Source of the DNA: Zygaena filipendulae
Taxonomy: Eukaryota; Arthropoda; Insecta; Lepidoptera; Zygaenidae
Direction: 5' to 3'
DNA length: 64,000 nucleotides
NCBI GenBank assembly: GCA_907165275.2
Contig: OU015668.1
Location: 8,179,658 to 8,243,657, forward strand
The position numbers and the translations under genes are program-made. The notes under the pieces were generated by a model, which ran no database searches, was not told the DNA's origin, and saw only the letters and a program-made list of their open reading frames with translations. Position 1 is the first letter of the stretch. Each line of letters opens with the position of its first letter. Positions 55,060 to 64,000 of this stretch are shown here, in pieces.

Positions 55060-55235
55060 ACTATGTGAGTTTGTTTGTTACGGTTTCACGCTCGGCTATA
55101 GCTAACTATACCTACTCAACCGATCATCAAGAAACTTTGCATGTACCTACACGTTGTCAGGGGTATAGAAAAGGACATAGGGTACATTTTACCCTGGACT
55201 TCCCGCGAAAACTGCGAAATTAGCGCGTGGAATAA
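55060..55235 (+). mobile_element. Degraded Helitron
   Basis: GTGAGTTTGTTTGTTACGGT, ACACGTTGTCAGGGGTATAG, CTTCCCGCGAAAACTGCG. Ends lost. Confidence 0.5.
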
Positions 55236-55274
55236 TTATGTGTCACGACATGACGCTCTCGCTGTTTGCTGTGT

Positions 55275-55482
55275 GGGCCCTTATTCACTATGAGCAACAA
55301 CATTCCTTGCCCATAACGCGCGTCCCAAAAACACAATCCCAAACGCTCCAGATGTAAAAATATAAAAAAAAATATATTCTTTATGACAAAATAAACGTAA
55401 TGAATGTTTTTTTTTTCATGTGAAACTTCTTTGAACACGAGGGAAAAGCAGTTTAAGTTATGGTCATAGTGAATAAGGGCCC
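55275..55482. mobile_element. GGGCCCTTATTCACTATG MITE, best copy
   Basis: 208 bp with GGGCCCTTATTCACTATG at the left and its complement at the right (CATAGTGAATAAGGGCCC). It is reversed relative to 39901 and 53877. Flanking duplication is not clear, and the superfamily is open. Confidence 0.8.
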
Positions 55483-55640
55483 TGGGCAGTATTTAATCGC
55501 GAACACACTCGGCGCCGCGCCGAAATTGTCACCGCTGTCACATCCCGTGACATAGGTTAATGTGACACTATATTATTTTAGATAGATACTATAACAGAGA
55601 AGCCATTTTGAATTTTCCGTTTTTCTCTGTACCTACATGT

Positions 55641-55878
55641 TCTATAGATATAAAATGCTCTGTCCTGAAAGACTGATGGATCAACGCACAGCCTAAACCG
55701 CTGATCGTAGAGACCTGAAACATGGAGGATGTGCTCTTTGTATGACGTTCATATCCGATAAGAAAGGATTTTTTAAAATTCAACCCCTAAGGGGGTGGAA
55801 AGGGGTTGCAAAGTTTGTATGGAACGATTTCGCGGAAACTTCGAAATTATCGCGGGTGAAACCGCGCGGGACAGCTAG
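55641..55878 (+). mobile_element. Helitron, TCTATAGATATAAAATGC head
   Basis: 238 bp from TCTATAGATATAAAATGCTC to GGGTGAAACCGCGCGGGACA GCTAG|T. Contains AACCCCTAAGGGGGTGGAAA. It is the intact form of 32342-32588. Confidence 0.8.
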
Positions 55879-56445
55879 TAATTACGTATATAATGCCCGA
55901 AAAGTCGGATTTACTTTAATAGGTTTTTATAGTTGTAGCATAGTATTAGCCGCGGAATATGACTGATTAGTACATACTACATATTGATGTTATTATATTA
56001 TGCTCTTGATGACTACAAAGTGTTAATTCAATTATATATTGTATTGATACAAATAATAATGATCTGCGGAAAATCACCAAACCGTGGGTTCGAAGATGGA
56101 TATTTTGTTTAGCAGCAGACGTTTCAAGGCTTTAAAAATTAAAAATATACAGAAATCGGTTTATTAGAACATGGTAAATACAATTTTTTGATATTTGTGC
56201 AGCATTGCATTATAATATTTAGGTAGTATACTTAATACAAAAAGTTTAATTGATAACCGCCAAAACTGACTGTTTTTGGCATGTTTTGTTGATACCTTTT
56301 TGATATCAAGTTTAATTGCTACAGAAATGGCTACAGAATTATCATCAAAAATAAGTATTAAGTATATCAATTTATTTTTTAATGAAGTACCTATCTTGAA
56401 GATATATTTTTTTATAGTAGGTGATAACTTTGAATTCAAAAGAAT
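55879..56445. other. AT-rich stretch, nothing recognised
   Basis: Frames on both strands around 56164-56467 lack motifs. Confidence 0.35.
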
Positions 56446-56697
56446 GGGCTTGTCAACCAAATTTTAGTTTTTAGTCTGTCTTGTAGATTAATATAAAATA
56501 TTGGACACGTATTTTTTTACTTTTTACGTAATGAAGAAATTAGTAGTAGAGGAGTGGGGACTCCTAAACTAATGCGTTTTAGCTCAGCATTTTTTCAATA
56601 ATTTGAAAAAGCAAAAAATACGTGTCTATATAACTTTTTTATTATCTAACTGATGGACCAAGCAGAATTTTGATTTGCATATCCCGCATAACTACCC
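56446..56697. mobile_element. CRE-bearing MITE, copy 4, internally deleted
   Basis: GGGCTTGTCAACCAAATTTT ... GCATAACTACCC, 252 bp. The central segment with both TGACGTCA sites is gone. The ACACGTATTTTTTT and AAAAAATACGTGTCTAT words remain. Confidence 0.7.
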
Positions 56698-56820
56698 TAT
56701 TGATTACCCAAAAGAATGTGTCTATAATGCTTACTTCTAAATAGATACCTACAAAACGTACGTAAAGAGAAATATTTCCTTACTTTAGCCTAATAGCATA
56801 ACGACAAAAAAATACATAAA

Positions 56821-57162
56821 TGTAGAGTGGACCACAGTTACCGACTTTTTAATATTAAAACAAATTCAAAAGCAGTCGGTCTTGCCAGTGGTGTGCGAGC
56901 CAGTGCCTAATGAGAGGCACTTAATGAGGGCCCACTTGGCAACACTCCCGGCCTCCGAGTGAAGAGAGCACTGCGAGTGCGCTCTGACGCGTCGCTGCTC
57001 TGAGTTCGCTCTCTTTGTAACGGGAATTTTATGATTCCTCTTCTCTATGGTACAATACTGATGAAAGATGAATAAAATTTGCGTGAGACTCCATTTTGAA
57101 TTTTTGTTTTGTGCTCGTTAACTTTTGGGAACTATGAGAGTTAACAACGTTGGTGCCCGAAC
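56821..57162 (+). mobile_element. Solo-LTR-like sequence with primer-binding-site motif
   Basis: 56821-57146 starts TGTAGAGTGG and ends GAGTTAACA (TG...CA). It has a GC-rich initiator-like region, AATAAA at 57071 and, 4 bp past its end, TGGTGCCCGAAC (57151-57162), which has the form of a tRNA-complementary primer site. No second LTR or gag-pol frame is in the window. The downstream sequence is cut by a MITE at about 57399. This is an LTR retrotransposon remnant of unassigned family. Confidence 0.45.
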
Positions 57163-57398
57163 AAATGAGAACAGCGTGCGATTATCATACCTAACTAGTT
57201 TATTCTTCATAATCTATCACAAAAACAAACACATCAATCTCGACGAATACATTTTGTGGGACCCATTACGTTCACTCCCTAAGGATGGTCACGATCAGGG
57301 TCATATTCCGAACGAAAGCACAAAACAAACCTATACCTAATGTCATTTTTTAAACAAAAATTTTAATTTTCTGTTCGTATTCTAACCCCGATTCTTAA
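57163..57398 (+). other. Possible LTR-element leader
   Basis: Follows the primer-site motif directly and is not found elsewhere in the window. A 71-codon frame (57125-57340) overlaps it but shows no gag motif. Confidence 0.3.
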
Positions 57399-57732
57399 TG
57401 CTTTTGAGTTTTGAATAATTTTTTTAAGTCCGTCGCGTTGATTTATAAAAAATATTGGACACGTTTTTTTTTATTTTTTTCGTAATCAAAAAATAACGCC
57501 GAAACATTGAGTTGAAATTTTGCGTGACGTCACAAACCGGTGCAGTTTGTACGGGGCATATATTGAATATTGACGTCACGAGTCCCCCACCCTGAATAAT
57601 CACGAGTCCCCCGTTAATGCACTAAAGTGTATATTATGTTAAAGCAAAAAATACGTGTCTATTATTTTTTTATTTTCTAACTGACGGACTACTTAAAATT
57701 TTGATTTTCATACCCTGTCAAATCAAATACCC
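57399..57732. mobile_element. CRE-bearing MITE, copy 5
   Basis: AAGTCCGTCGCGTTG ... GACGGACTACTTAAAA with TGACGTCA near 57526 and TTGACGTCACG near 57570. CACGAGTCCCCC is duplicated inside. The left terminal bases are decayed. Confidence 0.7.
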
Positions 57733-59374
57733 AATTATTGTTTCTTTTTATGGCTTTTGAACTTTTATTTCGTCAACGTCAAGGTTAAAGATAGGACGTA
57801 AGACGAAGGAGAGTGTTCAGTACCAATCCATTTATCCCAAGTATTAAAAATAAAATGTATCTAAAACACACTTATTGTAATTTTTTTACTTTTTATTCAT
57901 AAGATCTAAGCGACAGCAAACTTTTCCTTTTTATTGTCGCCGATGCGCCGACAAATCATAATATGTAGTTGTAGACCGTATACATGAAGACATCATTAAA
58001 CGTTTTTTGATAACTTTGTGTTTTTCTTTATGTAGGTAATATATTTTTTGTATAGTTTTTGGTTTAACAGTCGGACAGAAACACAAACACAAAGATTCAT
58101 AAGTCTAAGGTTTTGAAATAAAAGATTCATAAGTCGTACAGCGCACTTAATTATTTTTATAGTTTTCGCGGATGCAATTAAGCTGTGAAATTGGTCACGG
58201 TGCATGCAAAACGTGTTCGGAATAGGGCATCAGGGATACATAAAACGAAAAAGGTCTGCGGCAAAAGTGTTCAGTCGCTAGAGGTCGCGGCTGTACCGAG
58301 GCCGGTTCCGAATGGCGTTTCGTTACTTTATTCTTTATTCTAATCGCCTTTGAGCCTACACGCCAAAGATTCTTCCAGTTTTTATTGCTTGGAGAAAAAA
58401 TTGCGTGGACGAAAACGTCTTCTTGAGTCGTATAAGTTTTTCATTAGATTGGCTTATCATCAAATTGCCTTGTTTTTTAACTAACTTCAAAAAGAAATCT
58501 CTCAAATTGTGTTTTATGTTTACACTGCATTTTTTTTTATTTTAATTATAAGGATTTTTTTTATGATATTAGGCTAAGCGTTTCACCACAGTTTACCTGA
58601 TGTTAAGTAGTTTTATAGGCCGATACTTTTGGAAATGAAATCTTTTATTGGAAAAACTTTTGAGGGACTATTATCATATAGTTATACAAAGCTCAGGGGT
58701 ACGCACTACGCAGGCTCAAACGTATTGGTAGGTGGGTACCTGTTCTAATAGATATTCTCATCAATCTCGGCTAAATCGTTGCGGTTTCGACGAAATAAAT
58801 ACATATACCTACGTAATTTCCCTATTCCTATAAGGATTTTGTATGAACGTTTGTACAACGCACCAATCTCGAGTCAGAATGAATGAATATTTGATCTGAC
58901 ACATTAAATTACTACGAAGTCTTTGAAACTTGATGAATACTTAACACAATTGAACGCTATAACTCCTTACTTTTTTAAAGATACAATTAAACAAGTTTGA
59001 TTGGAGTTTGAGTGAAGTTGATAAACAGATAAACATTGAAACTTTCTTGCCGCTAAATACTATTTTCACTAGTTCTAGCATCCGACCTATCAAACGAAAT
59101 AATGCTACTTATCGATAAATGTAGATATACGATCTTGACAATACGATAAAATACAATACCTATAGGTACTTGCACCAAGGATTTTTTACAGTTTACACAG
59201 TAACAATTTTATATTTAGCAAATATGTATATATTTATCAAACGATCAAATTTTGATTATTTTTGTTTTACGGTTATATACTTTGATTAACAGCAAGGTGC
59301 ATTGTGTTTGTTATTATTATGCTTTTTAACAAATTCACATTAAAACTCGATGGCTTTTATATTAAACTTACTTA
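57733..59374. other. Mostly unique stretch
   Basis: 58230-58340 is GC-balanced, without frame or repeat. The rest is AT-rich with poly-T runs near 58530. No gene recognised. Confidence 0.35.
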
Positions 59375-59572
59375 TTAGCTGTCCCCCGCAGTTTCACCCG
59401 CGGTAATTTCAGATTCCCGAGGGAATTCCATGATAAACTACAGATATAAACCTTCCTCTTGAATCACTCTATCTATCGGTGAAAACTGCATGAAAACCCG
59501 GTCAGCATAGTTATTGAGTTTTTCGCGAACAGACAGACGCATCGGATCACTTTAAGTTTTATAGTAGATGTT
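59375..59572 (-). mobile_element. Helitron, TTAG end
   Basis: AGCTGTCCCCCGCAGTTTCA, CCCGCGGTAATTTCAGATTC, then CTTCCTCTTGAATCACTCTA, shared with 43150-43400. Head uncertain. Confidence 0.55.
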
Positions 59573-60221
59573 ATATTTTTGGCGAAAATTAGCGGATTTG
59601 ATTATTGAAATTAAAAAAAAAACTAAATAAAATATGATTTTTTCTGCATGTTTGCCAAAATAAAAAGATTTCGACCTCAAAATATGATGAAAAAGAAAGA
59701 AGGGTCAACATAATATCATCTCCGATTTATATTTGTCATGCGTTATCATAATGTCCGGTCGACCAAAAAGATATTTGATCAACTGCCAAAAATATTACAG
59801 TCCATGTGGGTTTTTATTAAATTTGCAACCCGTACGCAGATATTTTACGTTGGACGCGTGATGGGCCTCCCCTCTGGGCCCATAAATCTTGGGGTACCTC
59901 TCAATGCTAATTTTTACCTGTCCGACGAGGTATAACCGCAACCAAGTCACGGTCATCGGAGAACTTTTGTGGGAAAACTCCATGATTTATTATTTGCAAT
60001 CAAAAATAAAAATGGCGATTAAGATAATTAACCTAATAACAAGTTTTCTAATTAATCTTAGTTGAAATGTAGCAGTTTATGAAAAAAAAACGTACCTAAT
60101 TACATTTAATACTGATATCTAAGCGTTTTACTCGTGGGAGTTAGAGAGAGAGTGGGAGAGGGAGGGCTTGCAGAGTTCAGTCATTTCATATTTTCTTTCC
60201 TTCAATTTGTTTTAGGTAATA
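59573..60221. other. AT-rich stretch with a GA-rich patch
   Basis: GAGAGAGAGTGGGAGAGGGA at about 60143 is a purine patch. No gene. Confidence 0.35.
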
Positions 60222-60545
60222 GGGATGTTGACTACTATTGAAAATCAAAATTCTAATTAGTCCGTCAGTTAGAAAATAAAAAAACAATAGACACGTATTA
60301 TTTGCTTTTTCAAATAAATCAAAATACACAGAGATAAAGCGCATTAAAGTTTAGGGTGAGGGGGTCGTGACGTCACTAACCGCTAAAACCGCCATACAAA
60401 CTGTCAGAATAGTGACGTCACGCGAAATTTCAACTCAATATATCGCCGTTATTTTTTGATTACGTAAAAAAAGAAAAAATACGTGTCCAATATTTTTTAA
60501 CAATCTACAAGACGGACTAAAAAATAAAAATTAGTCAACATGCCC
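60222..60545. mobile_element. CRE-bearing MITE, copy 6 (reference copy)
   Basis: 324 bp, GGGATGTTGACTACTATTG ... TTAGTCAACATGCCC. TGACGTCA at 60368 and 60413. It is very close in sequence to the copy at 10320-10646, suggesting recent activity. Confidence 0.8.
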
Positions 60546-61712
60546 GCCCATTCCACAAAGCGTTAGGTTACATAATTATAGCCTCAATCATACAAACAAA
60601 TGTATTTAATAATCTCTTTACATTACATTATAATGAAATTTTGTTGAATACTTACTATAAAAAAAACCACATAACGAAGCTTAAAAGCCGCCTCGGATAA
60701 GTTTTAAGGCTCGTGGTGTCGCCAACGACCTTGGGCGTTGAGGCGTGGCCTAATTTTCTCGCCCCCGCTACCCGCACCCAAACATCGCGCGATAATGTAC
60801 GTAGGGTCAGTGGAACAGTTATCGGCACTCCATCAAATCTATCATTATTTTAATTGATATTACATTGAGTCATGCAAATATTTTTATATCGTATTTTTTA
60901 TGTTTTATTTTAATACTTTAATAATGAAGGTAAATAATTATTGATGTTTATTTTTATTATATTGTAATTTTACTATAAAGGATTAATGATATCAAATTCG
61001 TAGTTAAATAGGTAGTTAAATTAATTTATTATTTTACAATTTAGTACTTATTTAGTACAATTTAGTACCTATACACAAATTGATTTTTTTCTTTTCACAT
61101 ATTTAGTGTACCTATTTGGTACCTTTAGGTACCGAATTTATTTTTAATTTATATCGTCCCAGAAAAAAGTAGTAGACTAATCAAAATTTTCGCCGTAAGA
61201 AAACATATTTGCTGTAAGTAACAAAACACCAACTTTTCACCAAAAACATTTTTTTTATAAAATTGAAAATAAAGCAACTTTTTAACAAGAACTGACAGAA
61301 TTATGATTTTTTTTGTACATAGTTTTGTTAAGTTAAGGGTGCGCTCCGCCAGATTATGCAGCTCTTATCCGATAGAGGCCGCGGACGGCGCCATAAAAGA
61401 GTTTTCTCAATTTACAGAGAATCACAAGGTTAAAAAATAGATTTTGATGATGGCTGCGAGAGGATGAGTGTTTAATACATCTTTAATTTAAAATTTTTAT
61501 ATGGCTTTACGCGCATTATTATCCTTTAACTACACGAAAATATCGAATAACTGGCCGAAACGTAGTCACACACACATGCAAATCGATTAATACTAGACGA
61601 TTAGGATTCGTAATTTGGCTACCTCAACAAGAGTCTCGGTGGTGTGCGTCTTTTTTTGTAAACTATGAATCGTGAAAATCTTGTGTTCAAACCTTAGATT
61701 TCGATTCCACTT
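60546..61712. other. Unique stretch before the satellite
   Basis: 60690-60810 is GC-rich (GGGCGTTGAGGCGTGGCC), and 61030-61140 is dense in TTTAGTAC and GGTACC words. No gene. Confidence 0.35.
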
Positions 61713-63413
61713 TTTGACCACGTGATCACATAGATATGACGAAAACATGAAGTTTGAGTACCAACACGATGGGTCTGTAACTTGTAGTTTCCGAGATACA
61801 GGCTATCGAAGATTTGATCTCGTGATCACATAGATATCACGAAAACATGAAGTTTGAGTACCAACACGATGGGTCTGTAACTTGTAGTTTCCGAGATATA
61901 GCCTATCGAATATTTGACCACGTGATCACATAGATATGACGAAAACATGAAGTTCGAGTACCAACACGACGGGTCTGTAACTTGTATTTTCCGAGATATA
62001 GGCTATCTAACATTAGATCACGTGATCACATAGATATGACGAAAACATGAAGTTTGAGTACCAACACGATGGGTCTGTAACTTGTAGTTTCCGAGATATA
62101 GGCTATCGAAAATTTGACCACGTGATCACATAGATATGACGAAAACATGAAGTTTGAGTACCAACACGATGGGTCTGTAACTTGTAGATTCCGAGATACA
62201 GGCTATCGAAAATTTGACCACGTGATCACATAGATATGACGAAAACATGAAGTTTGAGTACCAACACGATGGGTTTGTAACTTGTAGTTTCCGAGATATA
62301 GGCTATCGAAAATTTGACCACGTGATCACATAGATATGACGAAAACATGAAGTTTGAGTACCAACACGATGGGTCTGTAACTTGTAGTTTCCGAGATACA
62401 GGCTATCGAAGATTTGATCACGTGATCACATAGATATCACGAAAACATGAAGTTTGAGTACCAACACGATGGGTCTGTAACTTGTAGTTTCCGAGATATA
62501 GCCTATCGAATATTTGACCACGTGATCACATAGATATGACGAAAACATGAAGTTCGAGTACCAACACGACGGGTCTGTAACTTGTATTTTCCGAGATATA
62601 GGCTATCTAACATTTGATCACGTGATCACATAGATATGACGAAAACATGAAGTTTGAGTACCAACACGATGGGTCTGTAACTTGTAGTTTCCGAGATATA
62701 GGCTATCGAAAATTTGACCACGTGATCACATAGATATGACGAAAACATGAAGTTTGAGTACCAACACGATGGGTCTGTAACTTGTAGATTCCGAGATACA
62801 GGCTATCGAAAATTTGACCACGTGATCACATAGATATCACGAAAACATGAAGTTTGAGTACCAACACGATGGGTCTGTAACTTGTAGTTTCCGAGATATA
62901 GCCTATCGAATATTTGACCACGTGATCACATAGATATGACGAAAACATGAAGTTTGAGTACCAACACGATGGGCTTGTAACTTGTAGTTTCCGAGATATA
63001 GGCTATCGAAAATTTGACCACGTGATCACATAGATATGACGAAAACATGAAGTTTGAGTACCAACACGATGGGTCTGTAACTTGTAGTTTCCGAGATACA
63101 GGCTATCGAAGATTTGATCACGTGATCACATAGATATCACGAAAACATGAAGTTTGAGTACCAACACGATGGGTCTGTAACTTGTAGTTTCCGAGATATA
63201 GCTTGTTGAAAATTTGACCATGTGATCACATACATAGATATCACGAAAACATGAAGTTTGAGTACCAACACGATGGGTCTGTGACTTGTAGTTTCCGAGA
63301 TATAGGTTATTGGAAATTTGACCACGTGATCACATAGATATCACGAAAACATGACGTTTGAGTACCAACACGATGGGTCTGTAACTTGTAGTTCCGAGAC
63401 TATATCTCGGAAC
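61713..63413. repeat. 100-bp satellite array, about 17 units, higher-order structured
   Basis: GAAAACATGAAGTTTGAGTA recurs every 100 bp from 61741 to 63141. It then recurs at 63245 (a 4-bp insertion) and 63345 (with GACG for GAAG). Each unit holds CACGTGATCACATAGATAT and CCGAGATA(T/C)A. Diagnostic variants repeat with a 600-bp period. The array closes with a hairpin, GTTCCGAGA...TCTCGGAAC (63391-63413). A 100-bp unit cannot keep one reading frame, so the frame at 63137-63325 is meaningless. Confidence 0.95.
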
Positions 63414-64000
63414 ACACGTTGCATCACGTGGTCACATAAGACACAATAAAAATATTATTTTCATTGCATCGGAGAATTTGGAGATAAACGCTGAATTTTA
63501 TCACCCCAGGCCGAGATACAACCTTTCGAAAATATGGTCTCTCTCTTTTACTCATCGTGAAAACAAGAAAGAGATAGCAAGAATTTATTCAACACAAAAA
63601 TATAAAATACTTTTACCCGTAAGTTACGTTATACCTCATCGTACGTGACACAGAACCAAAACGTCTTTTCCAACTTTCCACAAGTTATTTGTATTCGCTT
63701 CGGCTACTAATAGGTACCTACTACATCAGTAATAGGTATATTTTCAAATACAATTCTAAATTATCTTGGTAGGCAAAATTGTCAAAACTCACGGCACAAC
63801 GCCGCGCCACCTTGTGATCCTTTTGGAATTCACTACAAACTACTGCATTCGGGGGACTTGTCAGTCTACAGCCTAACTACAGCTGTTTATAGACCGGGCC
63901 GCCATTTTCGTACACTTATAAGTGTATTCGTTCTCTCACACAAGCAAAGGTTCGACCGAAATTTAATTCATTTTGAAATGATTGTAATTATGTTATTTCT
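63414..64000. other. Flank of the satellite
   Basis: ATCACGTGGTCACATA at about 63424 resembles the E-box part of the satellite unit. After that, mixed unique sequence with no gene or transposon ends. Confidence 0.4.

Noticed and set aside
61713..63413. CRISPR-like array
   Set aside because: Repeats are contiguous 100-bp satellite units without spacers, in a eukaryotic context.

Overview
The window looks like intergenic or intronic DNA of a moth or butterfly (Lepidoptera). It is AT-rich. Its dominant repeat is a swarm of short non-autonomous Helitrons whose 3' end is a CCGCGG-type hairpin followed by CTAG, a type well known from moth genomes. TACCTAC/GTAGGTA words are scattered throughout, tRNA-derived SINE pieces occur at two places, and a short TTAGG run matches the arthropod telomere repeat. 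I found no convincing protein-coding gene. The longest open frames are about 120 codons, none resembles a protein family I know, and most of those I compared with the map lie over transposon pieces or simple repeats.

Layout. 1-3.9 kb: a Helitron carrying a nested Tc1/mariner-type MITE, LINE 3' tails, a tRNA-derived SINE and an inverted-repeat element. 4.0-8.2 kb: an interval of 4.24 kb bounded by hAT-type termini and a near-perfect 8-bp target duplication, filled with a large nested inverted repeat and tandem LINE 3' pieces but no transposase. 8.8-15.6 kb: Helitrons, a GC-rich palindromic element, a CRE-bearing MITE and an array of self-complementary hairpins. 16.7-17.07 kb: the best host-gene candidate, a CpG-containing non-repetitive stretch with a TATA box, a plausible start site and a consensus splice donor, which could be a promoter and non-coding first exon on the + strand. 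17-24 kb: mostly unique AT-rich DNA with Helitron remnants and a 92-bp retro-insert in a perfect 12-bp duplication. 24-26 kb: hairpin arrays with the GAGCG(T/A)AGCGAG core, and a fresh-looking hAT MITE. 26-41 kb: several MITE families (CRE-bearing, GGAC/GTCC ends with 4-bp duplications, foldbacks with 3-bp duplications, a PIF/Harbinger-like element) plus Helitrons. 41-56 kb: more Helitrons, including composites, another hAT-like element, a mariner-type MITE with 119-bp arms and nested LINE inserts. 56-60.5 kb: a solo-LTR-like sequence with a primer-binding-site-like motif and three CRE-bearing MITEs. 61.7-63.4 kb: a 100-bp satellite of about 17 units with higher-order order.

The parts do not act together as a pathway. 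The window is a record of repeated transposition, much of it nested, so relative insertion order can be read in several places. The features most worth following are the satellite with its six-unit higher-order repeat, the hairpin families with a constant core and changing arms, the Helitron family that keeps one 3' end while swapping 5' ends (including a double-ended composite present twice), the MITE that spreads paired TGACGTCA sites, and the candidate promoter/first exon. Family assignments rest on termini, target duplications and comparison among copies inside this window. No database search was possible.
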